This document shows, in pieces, positions 44,747 through 53,848 of a stretch of DNA of 57,892 nucleotides. This DNA comes from Planctomycetota bacterium. Its GTDB lineage: Bacteria > Planctomycetota > Planctomycetia > Planctomycetales > Planctomycetaceae. The notes under the pieces were generated by a model. The model searched no databases. It saw only the letters and a list, made by a program, of their open reading frames with translations, and had not been told where the DNA came from. Within the stretch, counting starts at the first letter, position 1. Each line of letters opens with the position of its first letter. Made by a program: the position numbers and the translations under genes. Location: NCBI GenBank assembly GCA_027618475.1, contig JAQCEJ010000027.1:1-57892 (forward strand). Reading direction: 5' to 3'.

Positions 44747-45736
44747 TTACTTCGGTTTAACCGCCTCGACCGGTTGATCGAAGTCAGGAATGATTTCGAT
44801 CAGCACGTCGGTGTCGATCGGTGGAATGCGTTCGGTGTAAGCCTCGTACAACAGGTTTTCATTCCCACTGGCGGAGCTGGGGATCGTCACGTCGATTAAC
44901 GCCGTCGGAAAATTCGCGACACAAATCACATCCCCCCCCTCGGCCTGATAGAATTTTTCCCCCGTTTTCGGATCGACGAAAAAGCTGCTTCCGACAAAGA
45001 CCCAGCCCGCCTTCATTTCTTCCGGTTGACTCCGTTCGTAAAACGAGCGAACCCCCTTCGTATAGGCCTTATCGCGGCTGAGCGCCAGTAAATCGTCCCG
45101 TTCTTCGACGGTCATTTGGCCATACCATGTCAGCTCTTTATTCTTCGCGTCGTATCGCAATTTTGTTTCTCGGGGAATCGTGAGATCGTCAGGCTGTCGC
45201 TCAAGCGGTTCGGCATAGAAACGGTGCACGGCTCGTGAAATCAATTCCTGCGCCCGCACACGCTGGCGTTTCTTGTTCTTATCGACCCACTGCACATAGA
45301 TGTCGACCGGAGTTCCCGTCGCCGCCTGAAACTCGGGCTCATAACGGACGGGGGTTCCCTGTTCCACTCCCAGAGCCAACAAACCGGCATGAATGGTATA
45401 GGCTTTGGCATCCACGGACAGAATCGATTCATGTTCTTTCGTCTGCTTCAGGCAGCAGAGCATTTCCAGCATTCCCTCGCGCAAGACGATCTTCGATTTC
45501 AACAGCAACCGTTTTCCTTTGGCGTCGAGCAACACTGTTTTCTGCTTATTGAGAGAGACCAGCCCCGGCGGGACATCATCCCCGTTCGCGTCGGACTTGA
45601 CTTCAGCGGGGAGGGGTGAGTCTGCCGGCTCGCTTCCCCTTACCGTTACGAGCGATTGAAAGAGTAAGCCGAAAATGATGCCCAGAGGTATCGAATGCTT
45701 GCCCGTTTTCATGAGGAAGAAATTCATTGGCTTCAT
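44747..45736 (-). CDS. YdjY-domain secreted hypothetical protein
   Basis: A 329-aa protein with an N-terminal signal (about residues 9-33: GKHSIPLGIIFGLLFQSLV). Residues about 55-165 resemble the YdjY domain: LLKSKIVLREGMLEMLCCLK, KEHESILSVDAKAYTIHAGL and PVDIYVQWVDKNKKRQRVRA. A second, C-terminal YdjY-like half is suggested by GWVFVGSSFFVDPKTGEKFY near 245. The role of the domain is unknown. It is presumably periplasmic. The upstream gap (137 bp) contains TCTCATTATATCG, a 13-bp match to the arsR promoter region. Confidence 0.75.
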   Translation of the reverse strand: MKPMNFFLMKTGKHSIPLGIIFGLLFQSLVTVRGSEPADSPLPAEVKSDANGDDVPPGLVSLNKQKTVLLDAKGKRLLLKSKIVLREGMLEMLCCLKQTKEHESILSVDAKAYTIHAGLLALGVEQGTPVRYEPEFQAATGTPVDIYVQWVDKNKKRQRVRAQELISRAVHRFYAEPLERQPDDLTIPRETKLRYDAKNKELTWYGQMTVEERDDLLALSRDKAYTKGVRSFYERSQPEEMKAGWVFVGSSFFVDPKTGEKFYQAEGGDVICVANFPTALIDVTIPSSASGNENLLYEAYTERIPPIDTDVLIEIIPDFDQPVEAVKPK

Positions 45737-45873
45737 AAGAGTCTCGCTGCTGCGGGGTTAATCACGATTCGAGCCGGTCTCTTTTTCGAAGCGGTCGATC
45801 TCATCTCATTATATCGCTGCGAACGGAATAGAGTACGACTACAGGAATTTTATTGCTCTGCTTTTCAGAATCG

Positions 45874-46785
45874 TCAGCGGTTCCGCAGAGCGAGCCCTTC
45901 CAGCCATTGAATCAGATCGCCGGTGATCTGTTCGCGATTGGGTTCGAATTCGAGAGTATGACGCGCTGCGGGATATTCTTGCACCGTCAGCCCGCATCGG
46001 GTGAATTGGCTTAAAAATGTTCTTGTTGCGGCGTTGTCGACGATTTCGTCGTCTCCCGCCAGCTGACAGAACAGCGGCAGTTGCAGATGCGAGGGGCCCT
46101 CCCCTGCCAGGCGATCGAGTCGACCGGTCGCATGCAAAAACGAAATCGTCACCTGATGCAACGCGAAGTGATCGTGTTCGATCATCTGTTGCGCTTCGCG
46201 GCATCGCGTAAACAGTTTGGGATCACCCAGCGGAATAGAGATTTTGGTTCGTTTGAATCCGAGGCCGTATAACAGGTCGATCGCCAGTCGTTGCCATCCC
46301 TTCACGCGAACCCGTGTGTGAATGCCCGGATAGAGTAAAATCAGACCTTGCCAGTGGTGTGGTCTTACGACGGCGTGGGCCACGGCGAGTTTGGCTCCCC
46401 AGCTTAGTCCCAGAAGATACAGCGGAACCGGTTCTCGATCGGAGGGTCGACCATCCCTCTGCGACATCAAGTCGATCAGCTCGTCGAGATCGTCGAACCA
46501 GCGTTCAACAGCGGTCACGTCGCCACGATTCTGCTGATTTCTTCCCGAGCCGCGCCGATCGGGAAACCAGACTTCGAACCCCGCCTCAGCGAGTTGACGG
46601 CATGAAGCTTCGTACCACCCGCCATGACTTTGAATGCCATGCAAAGCGAGAATTCGTCCGTGCGGAAGAGCCCCCACAGGACTCCATAAGCGGTAAACGA
46701 ACTCGTAGCCATCGGAAGCCCGGTGGATACGAAGAGAACCGGCATGCTCCCCCTGTCGTGATGTTGCGTCGGGTTCGATAGACAT
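45874..46785 (-). CDS. Alpha/beta hydrolase, monoacylglycerol-lipase/lysophospholipase-like
   Basis: Cytoplasmic serine hydrolase of 303 aa. The oxyanion strand ends in LALHGIQSHGGWY near residue 45, and the nucleophile elbow is GLSWGAK near 130. The acid is in AGDDEIVDN near 245 and the histidine in AARHTLEFE near 278. No signal peptide. ATG 46785 (MSIEPDATSRQ) is selected; upstream in-frame residues are basic and not family-like. The substrate is unknown; the fold matches the S33-like/lysophospholipase group. It lies 103 bp downstream of the zinc-ribbon membrane protein gene on the same strand. Confidence 0.87.
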   Translation of the reverse strand: MSIEPDATSRQGEHAGSLRIHRASDGYEFVYRLWSPVGALPHGRILALHGIQSHGGWYEASCRQLAEAGFEVWFPDRRGSGRNQQNRGDVTAVERWFDDLDELIDLMSQRDGRPSDREPVPLYLLGLSWGAKLAVAHAVVRPHHWQGLILLYPGIHTRVRVKGWQRLAIDLLYGLGFKRTKISIPLGDPKLFTRCREAQQMIEHDHFALHQVTISFLHATGRLDRLAGEGPSHLQLPLFCQLAGDDEIVDNAATRTFLSQFTRCGLTVQEYPAARHTLEFEPNREQITGDLIQWLEGLALRNR

Positions 46786-46888
46786 GTCGACTCCGAAGAT
46801 TCGCGACGCGCCGAAATTCATTCTCACAAGGCGTTCAGCGGCACCCCGAATTGACCACGTCGCGATGAGAACGCCGACGCCTGCTCGT

Positions 46889-48463
46889 TTACGTCGATCC
46901 GGACTGAATCTGATCGCTGTTGAAGCGGACTTCAAACAGCGTCGTTACGCCGTTGTACGATTCGGGGTGATACCCTTTACGAATATGGACGCGCCAGACG
47001 AGGTTCCCTTCGAGCTGCGAGAGCCCCTCCTCGGTGGTTGGGAGATACGTATCCCAGGTTTCGCCGGGCGAAAGTAACGGTGTCGACCGAAACCCTTGAA
47101 AATCCCATTCTCCATCGGGAGGCAAATCGTAGATCTGAACGCGAGGCCGGCTTTTCGGTTTGTCGGCGAGGCGAATGACAAACTGATTCGAACGGATTTC
47201 ACCGACATGTTTTCCGTCAGCGATATTCGCCAGCAACAATTTGCGATCGAGCGGCGAAAATGTCTGATCTTGCGAGACGTTCTCGAAACGCACCCACAAC
47301 TTCAAAACGGGGCTCGTCGGCGCACGCGACTTGGTCGTATCGCCCGAGTAATATTCGAAACGCAACGGCTCTTTCGTCACCTTGAGGGGAGTCACTCTCA
47401 CGTTACCGAAACGGCGCGATTCCCCGAGAGCCAGCGTATGACCGTTCGGAAGTTCGGCCGACTCGGGAACCAGTTGCAGTGCCACCTGCCCCTTTTTCAT
47501 GGGAGGTTTAATATCGGGCAGGCTTTCCAGCTGATGCGGCGCCCCGAACTGGTTCTGGTACATCAGATAACCAAACGCAAGAGTCATCGCGCTGGCGTAA
47601 CTCAACACGATAATAAACAACAGCATCGACACCATGCGTGGTGCGTCTTTGTCTTCCTTCGGCTTGTCGGGGGTGTCGTTTCCGGCCGGCGTGCTTGACG
47701 TCGGCGATGCCGGAGGAGCCGTTGACGAAGTCGATGCGGTCGAAACCGATGCCGATGAAATCGAGGGGATCGACTCCTGTTCTTTTTTTTCCGACATCTT
47801 GAAATCGGAAAATCCCGATGGCGTTGAAATCGAAATACTGCCGCTGAAGTCGGGGTCGGGTCGGGCCGCCAGGGTCGCAAAATGCGAAAGATCATCGGCG
47901 ATGTCGGGCGCCGCGTTCGCCGCAATCGACTCCAGAGGCGAGGGAGGAGTGCTCGCTGCCGATTGGTTGTCCGGTGGCGGGGACGCCGCAGCACCGTTCG
48001 CTGCAGCGACATCGACATCGGGGGGAGGAGTCGCCAAAGATTCGTCGTGAGTTTTCAGCAATACCGACGGAAATTGCGACGAGGTCTCAGCCGCTTCCCA
48101 GACGACGTTCGAGTCCGGCATTTCGACCGGAGTCGCAATCGCAGGATCGGTAACGACGGGAGCCGGATCGGGGGGCGAAGGAGGGGCTGTGGCCGATTCT
48201 GGTGTGGAGAGAACCGGCGGCGTCTCCGGTTGCGGTGGCACAGGATGAGCGTCGCTCTTGGCCTCTGTCGTGCTTTCGGTATCGGGGATCGGGGGATTAG
48301 CCGCTGCGGTTTCGACCGGATCAGGATTTGGCGACGGGGGATTCTCTTCGGACGGCGGCGGCCATTGTAAATGGGCTCCACAATGCGGGCAGGCGACGAC
48401 GACTCCTGGGGTTGTGATCATCAATCGTCCATGACATTGCCAACAGGCAACTTCCACTGCCAT
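46889..48463 (-). CDS. Zinc-ribbon + long disordered linker + TM + beta-domain protein
   Basis: A 524-aa protein. An N-terminal zinc ribbon has CxxC pairs at C7/C10 and C25/C28 (CWQCHGR and CPHCGAHL). A Pro/Ser/Ala/Glu-rich linker of about 240 residues is followed by one membrane helix (about 285-308: MLLFIIVLSYASAMTLAFGY). The C-terminal domain (about 320-520) looks beta-rich and extracytoplasmic (VRVTPLKVTKEPLRFEYYSG, WDFQGFRSTPLLSPGETWDT). Ribbon-linker-TM layout, as I recall it, is common in planctomycetes, but I know no function. ATG 48463 is chosen because it puts the ribbon at the N-terminus; GGTGAGGTG precedes it. Confidence 0.82.
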   Translation of the reverse strand: MAVEVACWQCHGRLMITTPGVVVACPHCGAHLQWPPPSEENPPSPNPDPVETAAANPPIPDTESTTEAKSDAHPVPPQPETPPVLSTPESATAPPSPPDPAPVVTDPAIATPVEMPDSNVVWEAAETSSQFPSVLLKTHDESLATPPPDVDVAAANGAAASPPPDNQSAASTPPSPLESIAANAAPDIADDLSHFATLAARPDPDFSGSISISTPSGFSDFKMSEKKEQESIPSISSASVSTASTSSTAPPASPTSSTPAGNDTPDKPKEDKDAPRMVSMLLFIIVLSYASAMTLAFGYLMYQNQFGAPHQLESLPDIKPPMKKGQVALQLVPESAELPNGHTLALGESRRFGNVRVTPLKVTKEPLRFEYYSGDTTKSRAPTSPVLKLWVRFENVSQDQTFSPLDRKLLLANIADGKHVGEIRSNQFVIRLADKPKSRPRVQIYDLPPDGEWDFQGFRSTPLLSPGETWDTYLPTTEEGLSQLEGNLVWRVHIRKGYHPESYNGVTTLFEVRFNSDQIQSGST

Positions 48464-48896
48464 TGAAAACACCTCACCGATGGTTGACAGATTAACGATT
48501 CTTCCAAGTCGAACAACAACAATAATCGCTGCGTCGTTCGTCGTTGTCGGGCCGGTTTCCAGCCGTCGTTCGAAATACAGCGATCCGAAAGATTCTGATG
48601 GAACAAACGACGTGTGGGCCGCCACGACGAAGCGGTTGTGGATCAGATATTTCTGATGCAATCGATCATTGATATTCTCTTCAATTTTGTCAGCACATTC
48701 TACTCACCAGATCGAATCCACAGAGGGGATTCTCAAAAAAGTAGAGAGAAGGATGTCTTTTCCGGCTGTCGATGGAATAAACGTCCACATTGTCACAATT
48801 CGGTCACCCTCCGGAGGGAATCGAGACGGCATCGTGTGCCAATACCGAGGTTGAGTCGCGAGCGTTCCGACACACGGTGAATGAACGGCAACCGAA
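48464..48896. other. Intergenic region without a recognised feature
   Basis: A 433-bp gap upstream of the zinc-ribbon gene and downstream of bioD. Open frames here are short and lack ribosome sites. No hairpin terminator, repeat or RNA structure was recognised apart from promoter-like AT-rich stretches near 48500. Confidence 0.5.
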
Positions 48897-49613
48897 TCAC
48901 ATCAGGAGGTGCCTCAGGTTGATCGCTTCCCCATGCAGGCGAATGAACGACCAGTCGTTCGCCTGGTACGGCAGAACTCCCCAGATAGAAGCGTTTGTGT
49001 GGCGGGCAATTTCTGTGGCATTGAACGGCGCTGACAGATCGTCCGTCACCGGTTCGGTTTCATTCAGCAGCACACCTTTGACCGTCAATCCACGTTGTTG
49101 TGCCCCTTCGATCGTGAGCAGAGTATGATTGATTGTTCCGAGGCCGGCTCGGGCAACAATCAACAACGGCAGATCCCACGCGACGGCCAGATCGGCAATG
49201 GTCTCGGTTTCCGTGACGGGACACAACAAGCCGCCGATTCCTTCGACCAACACAAACTCGCTGACCGTCGGCCAGTATTTCAGGCCTTCGTCGAGAGTGT
49301 GGCGATCGACGTGACGACCTTCCAGACGGGCGGCGACGGGAGGAGCCGCCGCCGCCGCAAAACGTTGCGGACAGACCCGATCTCCCAGAGCAACGCATCG
49401 GTCAAACCCGGCTTCTTCCAGCGCCTTCACGAGCACATCTACGTCGGGCCAGCACGGTTCACCCCGATCGGTCATCTCACGTCCCGAGCAGGCCGGCTTG
49501 TAGGCGCCGACACGAATGCCAAGTCGTCTGAGTTCACGAATCAAGAGAGCCGTCACATACGTTTTGCCGACGCCGGTATCGGTACCGACGATCAATAAGC
49601 CGGGGACATTCAT
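48897..49613 (-). CDS. bioD: Dethiobiotin synthetase
   Basis: ATP-dependent dethiobiotin synthase of 238 aa, which carboxylates and closes the ureido ring of diaminopelargonate in the biotin pathway. The P-loop GTDTGVGKTYV (about 10-20) and YKPACSG near 38 (substrate Lys) are present. VEGIGGLLCPVTETETIADL near 122 carries the catalytic glycine-rich loop. The C-terminus is typical. No other biotin gene is within the window, so bioD stands alone here. It is followed by palindromic repeats at 49635 and 49766 on the upstream side. Confidence 0.95.
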   Translation of the reverse strand: MNVPGLLIVGTDTGVGKTYVTALLIRELRRLGIRVGAYKPACSGREMTDRGEPCWPDVDVLVKALEEAGFDRCVALGDRVCPQRFAAAAAPPVAARLEGRHVDRHTLDEGLKYWPTVSEFVLVEGIGGLLCPVTETETIADLAVAWDLPLLIVARAGLGTINHTLLTIEGAQQRGLTVKGVLLNETEPVTDDLSAPFNATEIARHTNASIWGVLPYQANDWSFIRLHGEAINLRHLLM

Positions 49614-49634
49614 AGCGGAATCCTGAGTTAAGAG

Positions 49635-49757
49635 CCCGTTGAAAAATGAGGGATGATCAAATTTTGTGTGCCACGGGTGGCTTGTCCACCCGTGTTTTTC
49701 GATGCCTCACAACCGCACTGCCGGACAAGCCGGCAGTGCCACCCATTTTTCAACGGG
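49635..49757. repeat. Composite palindrome with constant-loop hairpins
   Basis: Outer ends CCCGTTGAAAAATG (49635-49648) and CATTTTTCAACGGG (49744-49757) are perfect complements. Inside are hairpins CACGGGTGG-CTTGT-CCACCCGTG (49672-49694) and CACTGCCGG-ACAAG-CCGGCAGTG (49716-49738), mirror images with the same loop. Located upstream of bioD. Confidence 0.82.
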
Positions 49758-49765
49758 TTGTTTAG

Positions 49766-49850
49766 AACTGGTTTCATAACCCGGTTGGCGACGGAAGAAT
49801 CGTCCAAATTGTACGGAATTATCCGCCGTCCAGAGGGTTATGAAACTGTT
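49766..49850 (-). repeat. MITE-like palindromic element, copy A
   Basis: 85-bp element with inverted ends GTTTCATAACCC and GGGTTATGAAAC, directly next to the constant-loop palindrome. It aligns in inverse orientation with 38408-38486. The rest of the gap up to 50140 shows no gene. Confidence 0.82.
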
Positions 49851-50140
49851 TGTAGAATCGCTTCTCGTACTTCATCATGATCATGACACGCCTGGTGCGA
49901 GCGACCCTGCTCATCAGGAAGAGAATAACAGTCAGCTCGTCGCGTCATCTGCACAGACTGTCGAAGTTGCGTGGAGAATAACGATCTCTTCGAATATTTT
50001 TCCTGGGACATCCGGACGGTTGAAATCGGGAAGAAATAGCGTTCGTCGATTTCTTCACGTTGACCTCATCGTCGGGAAGCCATAGACTAAGTTAAGACCA
50101 TCACGTCACGTACATATCTTATAGTCACGGGGATCGAAAA

Positions 50141-51157
50141 ATGAACTGTCGATGGATTTCCCATATCTCTCCACGGTCTAACGAATCGCTGTGGACCGCC
50201 GAAGCGTCGAGAACAGTTAAATTGTGTCTGTTCGCTGTTGCCTGTCTGGTCATGGGAACGATGGCGGTTCCCGCCGCCGCGCAAGACGAAGAAAAGAAAG
50301 AGCGAATCAAAGAAGAACGAACGGTCACCACCGACGATGAGTGGCCTATTCATATCACGTACTACAATTTCAACCCCGGTCCGAATGCCCCCGTTGTCGT
50401 CATGCTGCACATGCAAGGGAGCAATCGACAAGTCTACGAGCAGGGACTCGCCGAAAAGGTGGCCGGAACGGGCATCGCCGTCGTCACCGTCGATTTGCGA
50501 AAGCATGGCGAGAGCAAATCACGCGGGGGCGTGCTGGCAGGAGACGATAGTTCCACCGATGTTTCGGAATTCAAACCCATCGATTATGCGATGATGGTAG
50601 CTGAAGATCTGGAGGCCGTTAAACGCTTCCTGTTCGAAGAACATCAGTTTCAGAATCTGAATATGGCCAAAATGGGAATTCTTGCCGCAGAGATGAGCGC
50701 ACCGGTCGCCGTGAATTTCGCTTCTCGCGACTGGCTGAAAAAACCGTACGACGACGCTCCCACGCTCAATGCCAGTACGCCGCGAGGTCAGGATGTCAAG
50801 GCGTTGGCATTGCTCTCACCGACCAACTCGGTACCAGGACTACAGACCTTCAAGCCGCTGAAGTTGCTCGCCGCGCCGCAAATTCCGATCGCGCTGATGG
50901 TGGGCGTCGGTACTGGCGACGCGCTCGACAAAGGGGACGCAAAAAAAATCTATCAGGCTATGGCCGGCAATTCGAGAAACAAGGGACGAACCTATCTCGA
51001 AACTTACCAGTTCAAATTGCGCGGCACCGACTTGCTCGGCAAGAATCTGCTCGTCGAAGACCATGTCGTGGCGTTTTTCAACAAGCACCTGGGAGAGCTG
51101 GAGATCGACTGGGTCGATCGCCGTCCTCGCTACGATCGCGACAAGAAGAACAAGTAA
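50141..51157 (+). CDS. Exported alpha/beta-hydrolase-fold protein lacking nucleophile Ser
   Basis: A 338-aa protein with a signal peptide (about 27-48: VKLCLFAVACLVMGTMAVPAAA). The fold reads as alpha/beta hydrolase: VVVMLHMQGSNRQVYEQGLA near 87-106 and IAVVTVDLRKHGES near 118. At the nucleophile elbow, however, the sequence is GILAAEMSAP, placing Glu184 where the serine is expected. It may be a non-catalytic or re-purposed member. The C-terminus is Lys/Arg-rich. It converges on the gene at 51190-52026 with 32 bp between them. Confidence 0.78.
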   Translation: MNCRWISHISPRSNESLWTAEASRTVKLCLFAVACLVMGTMAVPAAAQDEEKKERIKEERTVTTDDEWPIHITYYNFNPGPNAPVVVMLHMQGSNRQVYEQGLAEKVAGTGIAVVTVDLRKHGESKSRGGVLAGDDSSTDVSEFKPIDYAMMVAEDLEAVKRFLFEEHQFQNLNMAKMGILAAEMSAPVAVNFASRDWLKKPYDDAPTLNASTPRGQDVKALALLSPTNSVPGLQTFKPLKLLAAPQIPIALMVGVGTGDALDKGDAKKIYQAMAGNSRNKGRTYLETYQFKLRGTDLLGKNLLVEDHVVAFFNKHLGELEIDWVDRRPRYDRDKKNK

Positions 51158-51189
51158 TCGGCGCAGAGGTACATCGACGTAGCGAATGG

Positions 51190-52026
51190 TTACTCGGGAA
51201 TCGTCAATTCGCTCTCGGCGTTCATCCCGGTTTCATGGACGGTTAACTCCGCCGAGATTTCGGTCACCGCGTGAAATGCGTCTCGAGGTTCGAACGATTC
51301 TTTCAGTTCTCGCGTCCCTTTGAAGGTCCATTTGGCCAGTCCGAAGGGAACCTCACTGGACCGCCAGATTTCGGCGGAGTCGGAGATTCGAGCCGTCCGG
51401 CTTTCCTGTTGAAGTTGCCCGGTATACTTTTGCGAGTTGATGAATCCCACGGGGGTATCGACATCTTCGGTCGCATCACCGACAGGCTGAAGCGTTTCGA
51501 AATGCCGGATGAGGCTGGCGACAGGATAAACCTGTAACGTCGGCGTCGTAAGCGTTTCGACGTCCCGCGTCCCGATTTTGCGGTAACCCTTGACGATCGG
51601 CAAAAAAGAAACGGGTATCGACGTCAGTTGGTCGACGATGTCTCCGGTGACGACCGACTCGGGGATGAGCACTTTGTAGATCGCCGTGCCGATCGGACCG
51701 GTATCGATTCCTCCTTCGGAGGGCTTACCCGTCATGGAGACGATTTCGATCCAGCGGCAAGGGACCATTTCCCCTTCGAATTCGGCGGTTTCGGTTCCCA
51801 CCGATTTGACGACCACGTGCTGAATCCATTCCATTTCGACGTCGCCGCCGGGGGAATCGGGGCGTAATTCGGTCTGCTTGATTTCTCCCTCGAAGCGGAC
51901 CCAGCTTCCGTCTTGAGGCAGGCTCCAGATCAACCCTTGTGCCGAAACGTCTCTCGCGCCACAAACGCCCGAGATCAGTAATCCGACAACCACCATCGCC
52001 AATCGAGGGAAACCACACCGGGACAT
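51190..52026 (-). CDS. Secreted hypothetical protein
   Basis: A 278-aa secreted protein with signal peptide (about 5-26: LAMVVVGLLISGVCGARDVSA). It begins after cleavage with GLIWSLPQDGSWVRFEGEI and contains VVVKSVGTETAEFEGEMVPCRW near 77-98 and ETLTTPTLQVYPVASLIRHF. Hydrophobic/polar alternation suggests a beta-rich domain. No family recognised. ATG 52026 is preferred over the upstream TTG at 52044. It has no obvious partner gene; the stop lies close to the convergent 50141 gene. Confidence 0.72.
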   Translation of the reverse strand: MSRCGFPRLAMVVVGLLISGVCGARDVSAQGLIWSLPQDGSWVRFEGEIKQTELRPDSPGGDVEMEWIQHVVVKSVGTETAEFEGEMVPCRWIEIVSMTGKPSEGGIDTGPIGTAIYKVLIPESVVTGDIVDQLTSIPVSFLPIVKGYRKIGTRDVETLTTPTLQVYPVASLIRHFETLQPVGDATEDVDTPVGFINSQKYTGQLQQESRTARISDSAEIWRSSEVPFGLAKWTFKGTRELKESFEPRDAFHAVTEISAELTVHETGMNAESELTIPE

Positions 52027-52463
52027 GACATTCGCCTTTCTCAAGTCGTCTGGCTGTGAAATCGGCGCTCCGCACCGATCGAATTCAACCGTCGCGTTTT
52101 CTTCATCGACTTCATCGGGCCATTTCCTTCCCCAAACTCAGACATTCGGCCCGAGGAACACAGGAGTCGTCGATGTTGACTGATGCCACGCGAAATATCG
52201 ACATCCGCAGGTATCGGTCGTAACGATCGATCGAAACGTAACCCGTGTAACGTTTGAGTGATGTCTGTCGCAAACGTGAGAAGTGATGACGGCTGCGCTC
52301 GATTTCGTTCGTCTTCCGACTCAACCAGTCTGACACGCCGGGGAACCGAATTCAAGATGAAATCCAACCTTTCGAACCTCTTTTAAGGCAACAACGGCGG
52401 GGGAATGCCCCGGTGGATGACTTCGCCGACATTCGCACGCGCGACCGTGGGTCCACGAAAAAA
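52027..52463. other. Intergenic region with only weak short frames
   Basis: A gap between two minus-strand genes. A GTG-started frame at 52336-52112 could code for a 74-aa Arg-rich peptide, but it has no ribosome site or recognisable domain. No repeats were seen apart from the terminator at its right end. Confidence 0.5.
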
Positions 52464-52492
52464 GCCGTCGGTTGTCCGGGACAACCGACGGC
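52464..52492 (-). terminator. Rho-independent terminator of the ABC operon
   Basis: A perfect 13-bp stem (GCCGTCGGTTGTC/GACAACCGACGGC) with loop CGG, followed on the minus strand by six T residues. It lies 22 bp after the stop of the 52514-53848 gene. Confidence 0.88.
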
Positions 52493-52513
52493 GTGACAGT
52501 GATGGAAAGACGG

Positions 52514-53848
52514 TTACTTAATGCCGTATTCTCGGCGGAATTCGTTGGTGAGGACTTGAACGCGCTCTTGCTGCGAATCCCACAACGGTTTGAGGGGATA
52601 ATTCGCGGGAACCTGTTTCCCTTCGAGTTCATGAACGTGTTGCCAGATCAGCACGGCGTTAAGAGCTTCTTCGATCGCATCATCTTCGAGCAGCAACGAA
52701 TCGTTCTGCGTCATGACCTTTTCGAATTTTGCCATGCCCGATTCGAGCAATTCCTGAGCTTCGCTCATGCGGCTTTCTTTGAAGGCCTGCTCACCCTGAT
52801 AGAGTTCGCGGTGTGCCTGCATGGTCAACTCTTCACGTTCGACCCGCGCCTGCGTTCTCCAGAAAATGTAGTTGACCATTTTCTGGTAACGATCGACCCA
52901 TTCGCGTTTCAAGGTTTCAGAAACCCCGTCCTGCTGGGCTAGCCGGGTGATATCGTCGTCGCTCGCTTCGAGCACGACCCAGCCCCCGTCGGTTTCGGTG
53001 TCGAACAGTTCACGGCCGAATTTGCCGGTCCATTCGTCGTACCCCACGCGCCAGGCTTCGGTCGTGACCTGGTCGAAAATCCCCTCGCGCTGCAGTGCCA
53101 TGGGATAATCGAACTGAGCCCGAACCGGATAATGACGGAACAGAATGTTGGCCATAATGTGTTGTTTATCGGGATCTTTTTCTTCGGCATCATTCGCGAG
53201 CAAAAAGTAGTCTTTGGCGACGAGATAGTTGTCTTTTCTCGCGGGATTGAGTTCGGGGTCGACGCCGCCGTTCAGTCGCGGTTCCGGGTCGACATAAAAG
53301 TATTGACGAAACTGCTTCCATTCATCCGAACGGCCGATCTTGCTTCCCATGAAGTTACCGGTATCCCACAGCAGTTCGGGGTTATCGAGATTGCGATTGG
53401 AACCGTTGATCAGAAATTTGATTCCTTCTTTCACCCAGAAATAACGATCGGCGACGGCATCCCACGACGCAGAAACGTTGTACGCCAGATTCCAGGCCTG
53501 AAATCGCCAGACTTTGGTGTAGTGGGGCTGCAGAAGGATGATCGAATCGACCGTGGTGCGCAATTGAGCCCAGTTCTTGTGGTCCTGTTGCTCGTTCGCT
53601 TCCATCCACAGCAGATTGGTCGCCACGCCGCGAAGACCCAGCAACAACAGATTCATCGTTGTGCTGGAAGGATCGACCTTCCCCAGCGAACCTTCGCCGA
53701 GGTTGTGCTTGACCCGCAATTGAGCCAGCCGTCCTCCGGACCCTTCCTCGGACGAGGCGGGCATTCCCAGAAAGACGATCCCCACCAGCAGGCAGACGAT
53801 AATAATCAGGTACGTGATTTTTCGTGATTGTGATGACATCCGGTTCAT
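52514..53848 (-). CDS. ABC-operon membrane-anchored protein, helical repeats
   Basis: A 444-aa protein with an N-terminal membrane helix (about residues 11-29: ITYLIIIVCLLVGIVFLGM) and a helical exported or cytoplasmic body. Helix-rich blocks such as WMEANEQQDHKNWAQLRTTV near 80, VWRFQAWNLAYNVSASWDAV near 115 and a TPR-like C-terminus (LYQGEQAFKESRMSEAQELL) suggest a protein-interaction role. ATG 53848 overlaps the permease stop in a TAATG, so translation is probably coupled. It is presumably a partner of the ABC exporter. No known family assigned. Confidence 0.82.
   Translation of the reverse strand: MNRMSSQSRKITYLIIIVCLLVGIVFLGMPASSEEGSGGRLAQLRVKHNLGEGSLGKVDPSSTTMNLLLLGLRGVATNLLWMEANEQQDHKNWAQLRTTVDSIILLQPHYTKVWRFQAWNLAYNVSASWDAVADRYFWVKEGIKFLINGSNRNLDNPELLWDTGNFMGSKIGRSDEWKQFRQYFYVDPEPRLNGGVDPELNPARKDNYLVAKDYFLLANDAEEKDPDKQHIMANILFRHYPVRAQFDYPMALQREGIFDQVTTEAWRVGYDEWTGKFGRELFDTETDGGWVVLEASDDDITRLAQQDGVSETLKREWVDRYQKMVNYIFWRTQARVEREELTMQAHRELYQGEQAFKESRMSEAQELLESGMAKFEKVMTQNDSLLLEDDAIEEALNAVLIWQHVHELEGKQVPANYPLKPLWDSQQERVQVLTNEFRREYGIK

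Noticed and set aside
52112-52336. GTG-started 74-aa Arg-rich frame on the minus strand
   Set aside because: No ribosome site and no recognisable domain; overlapping frames of similar length exist.
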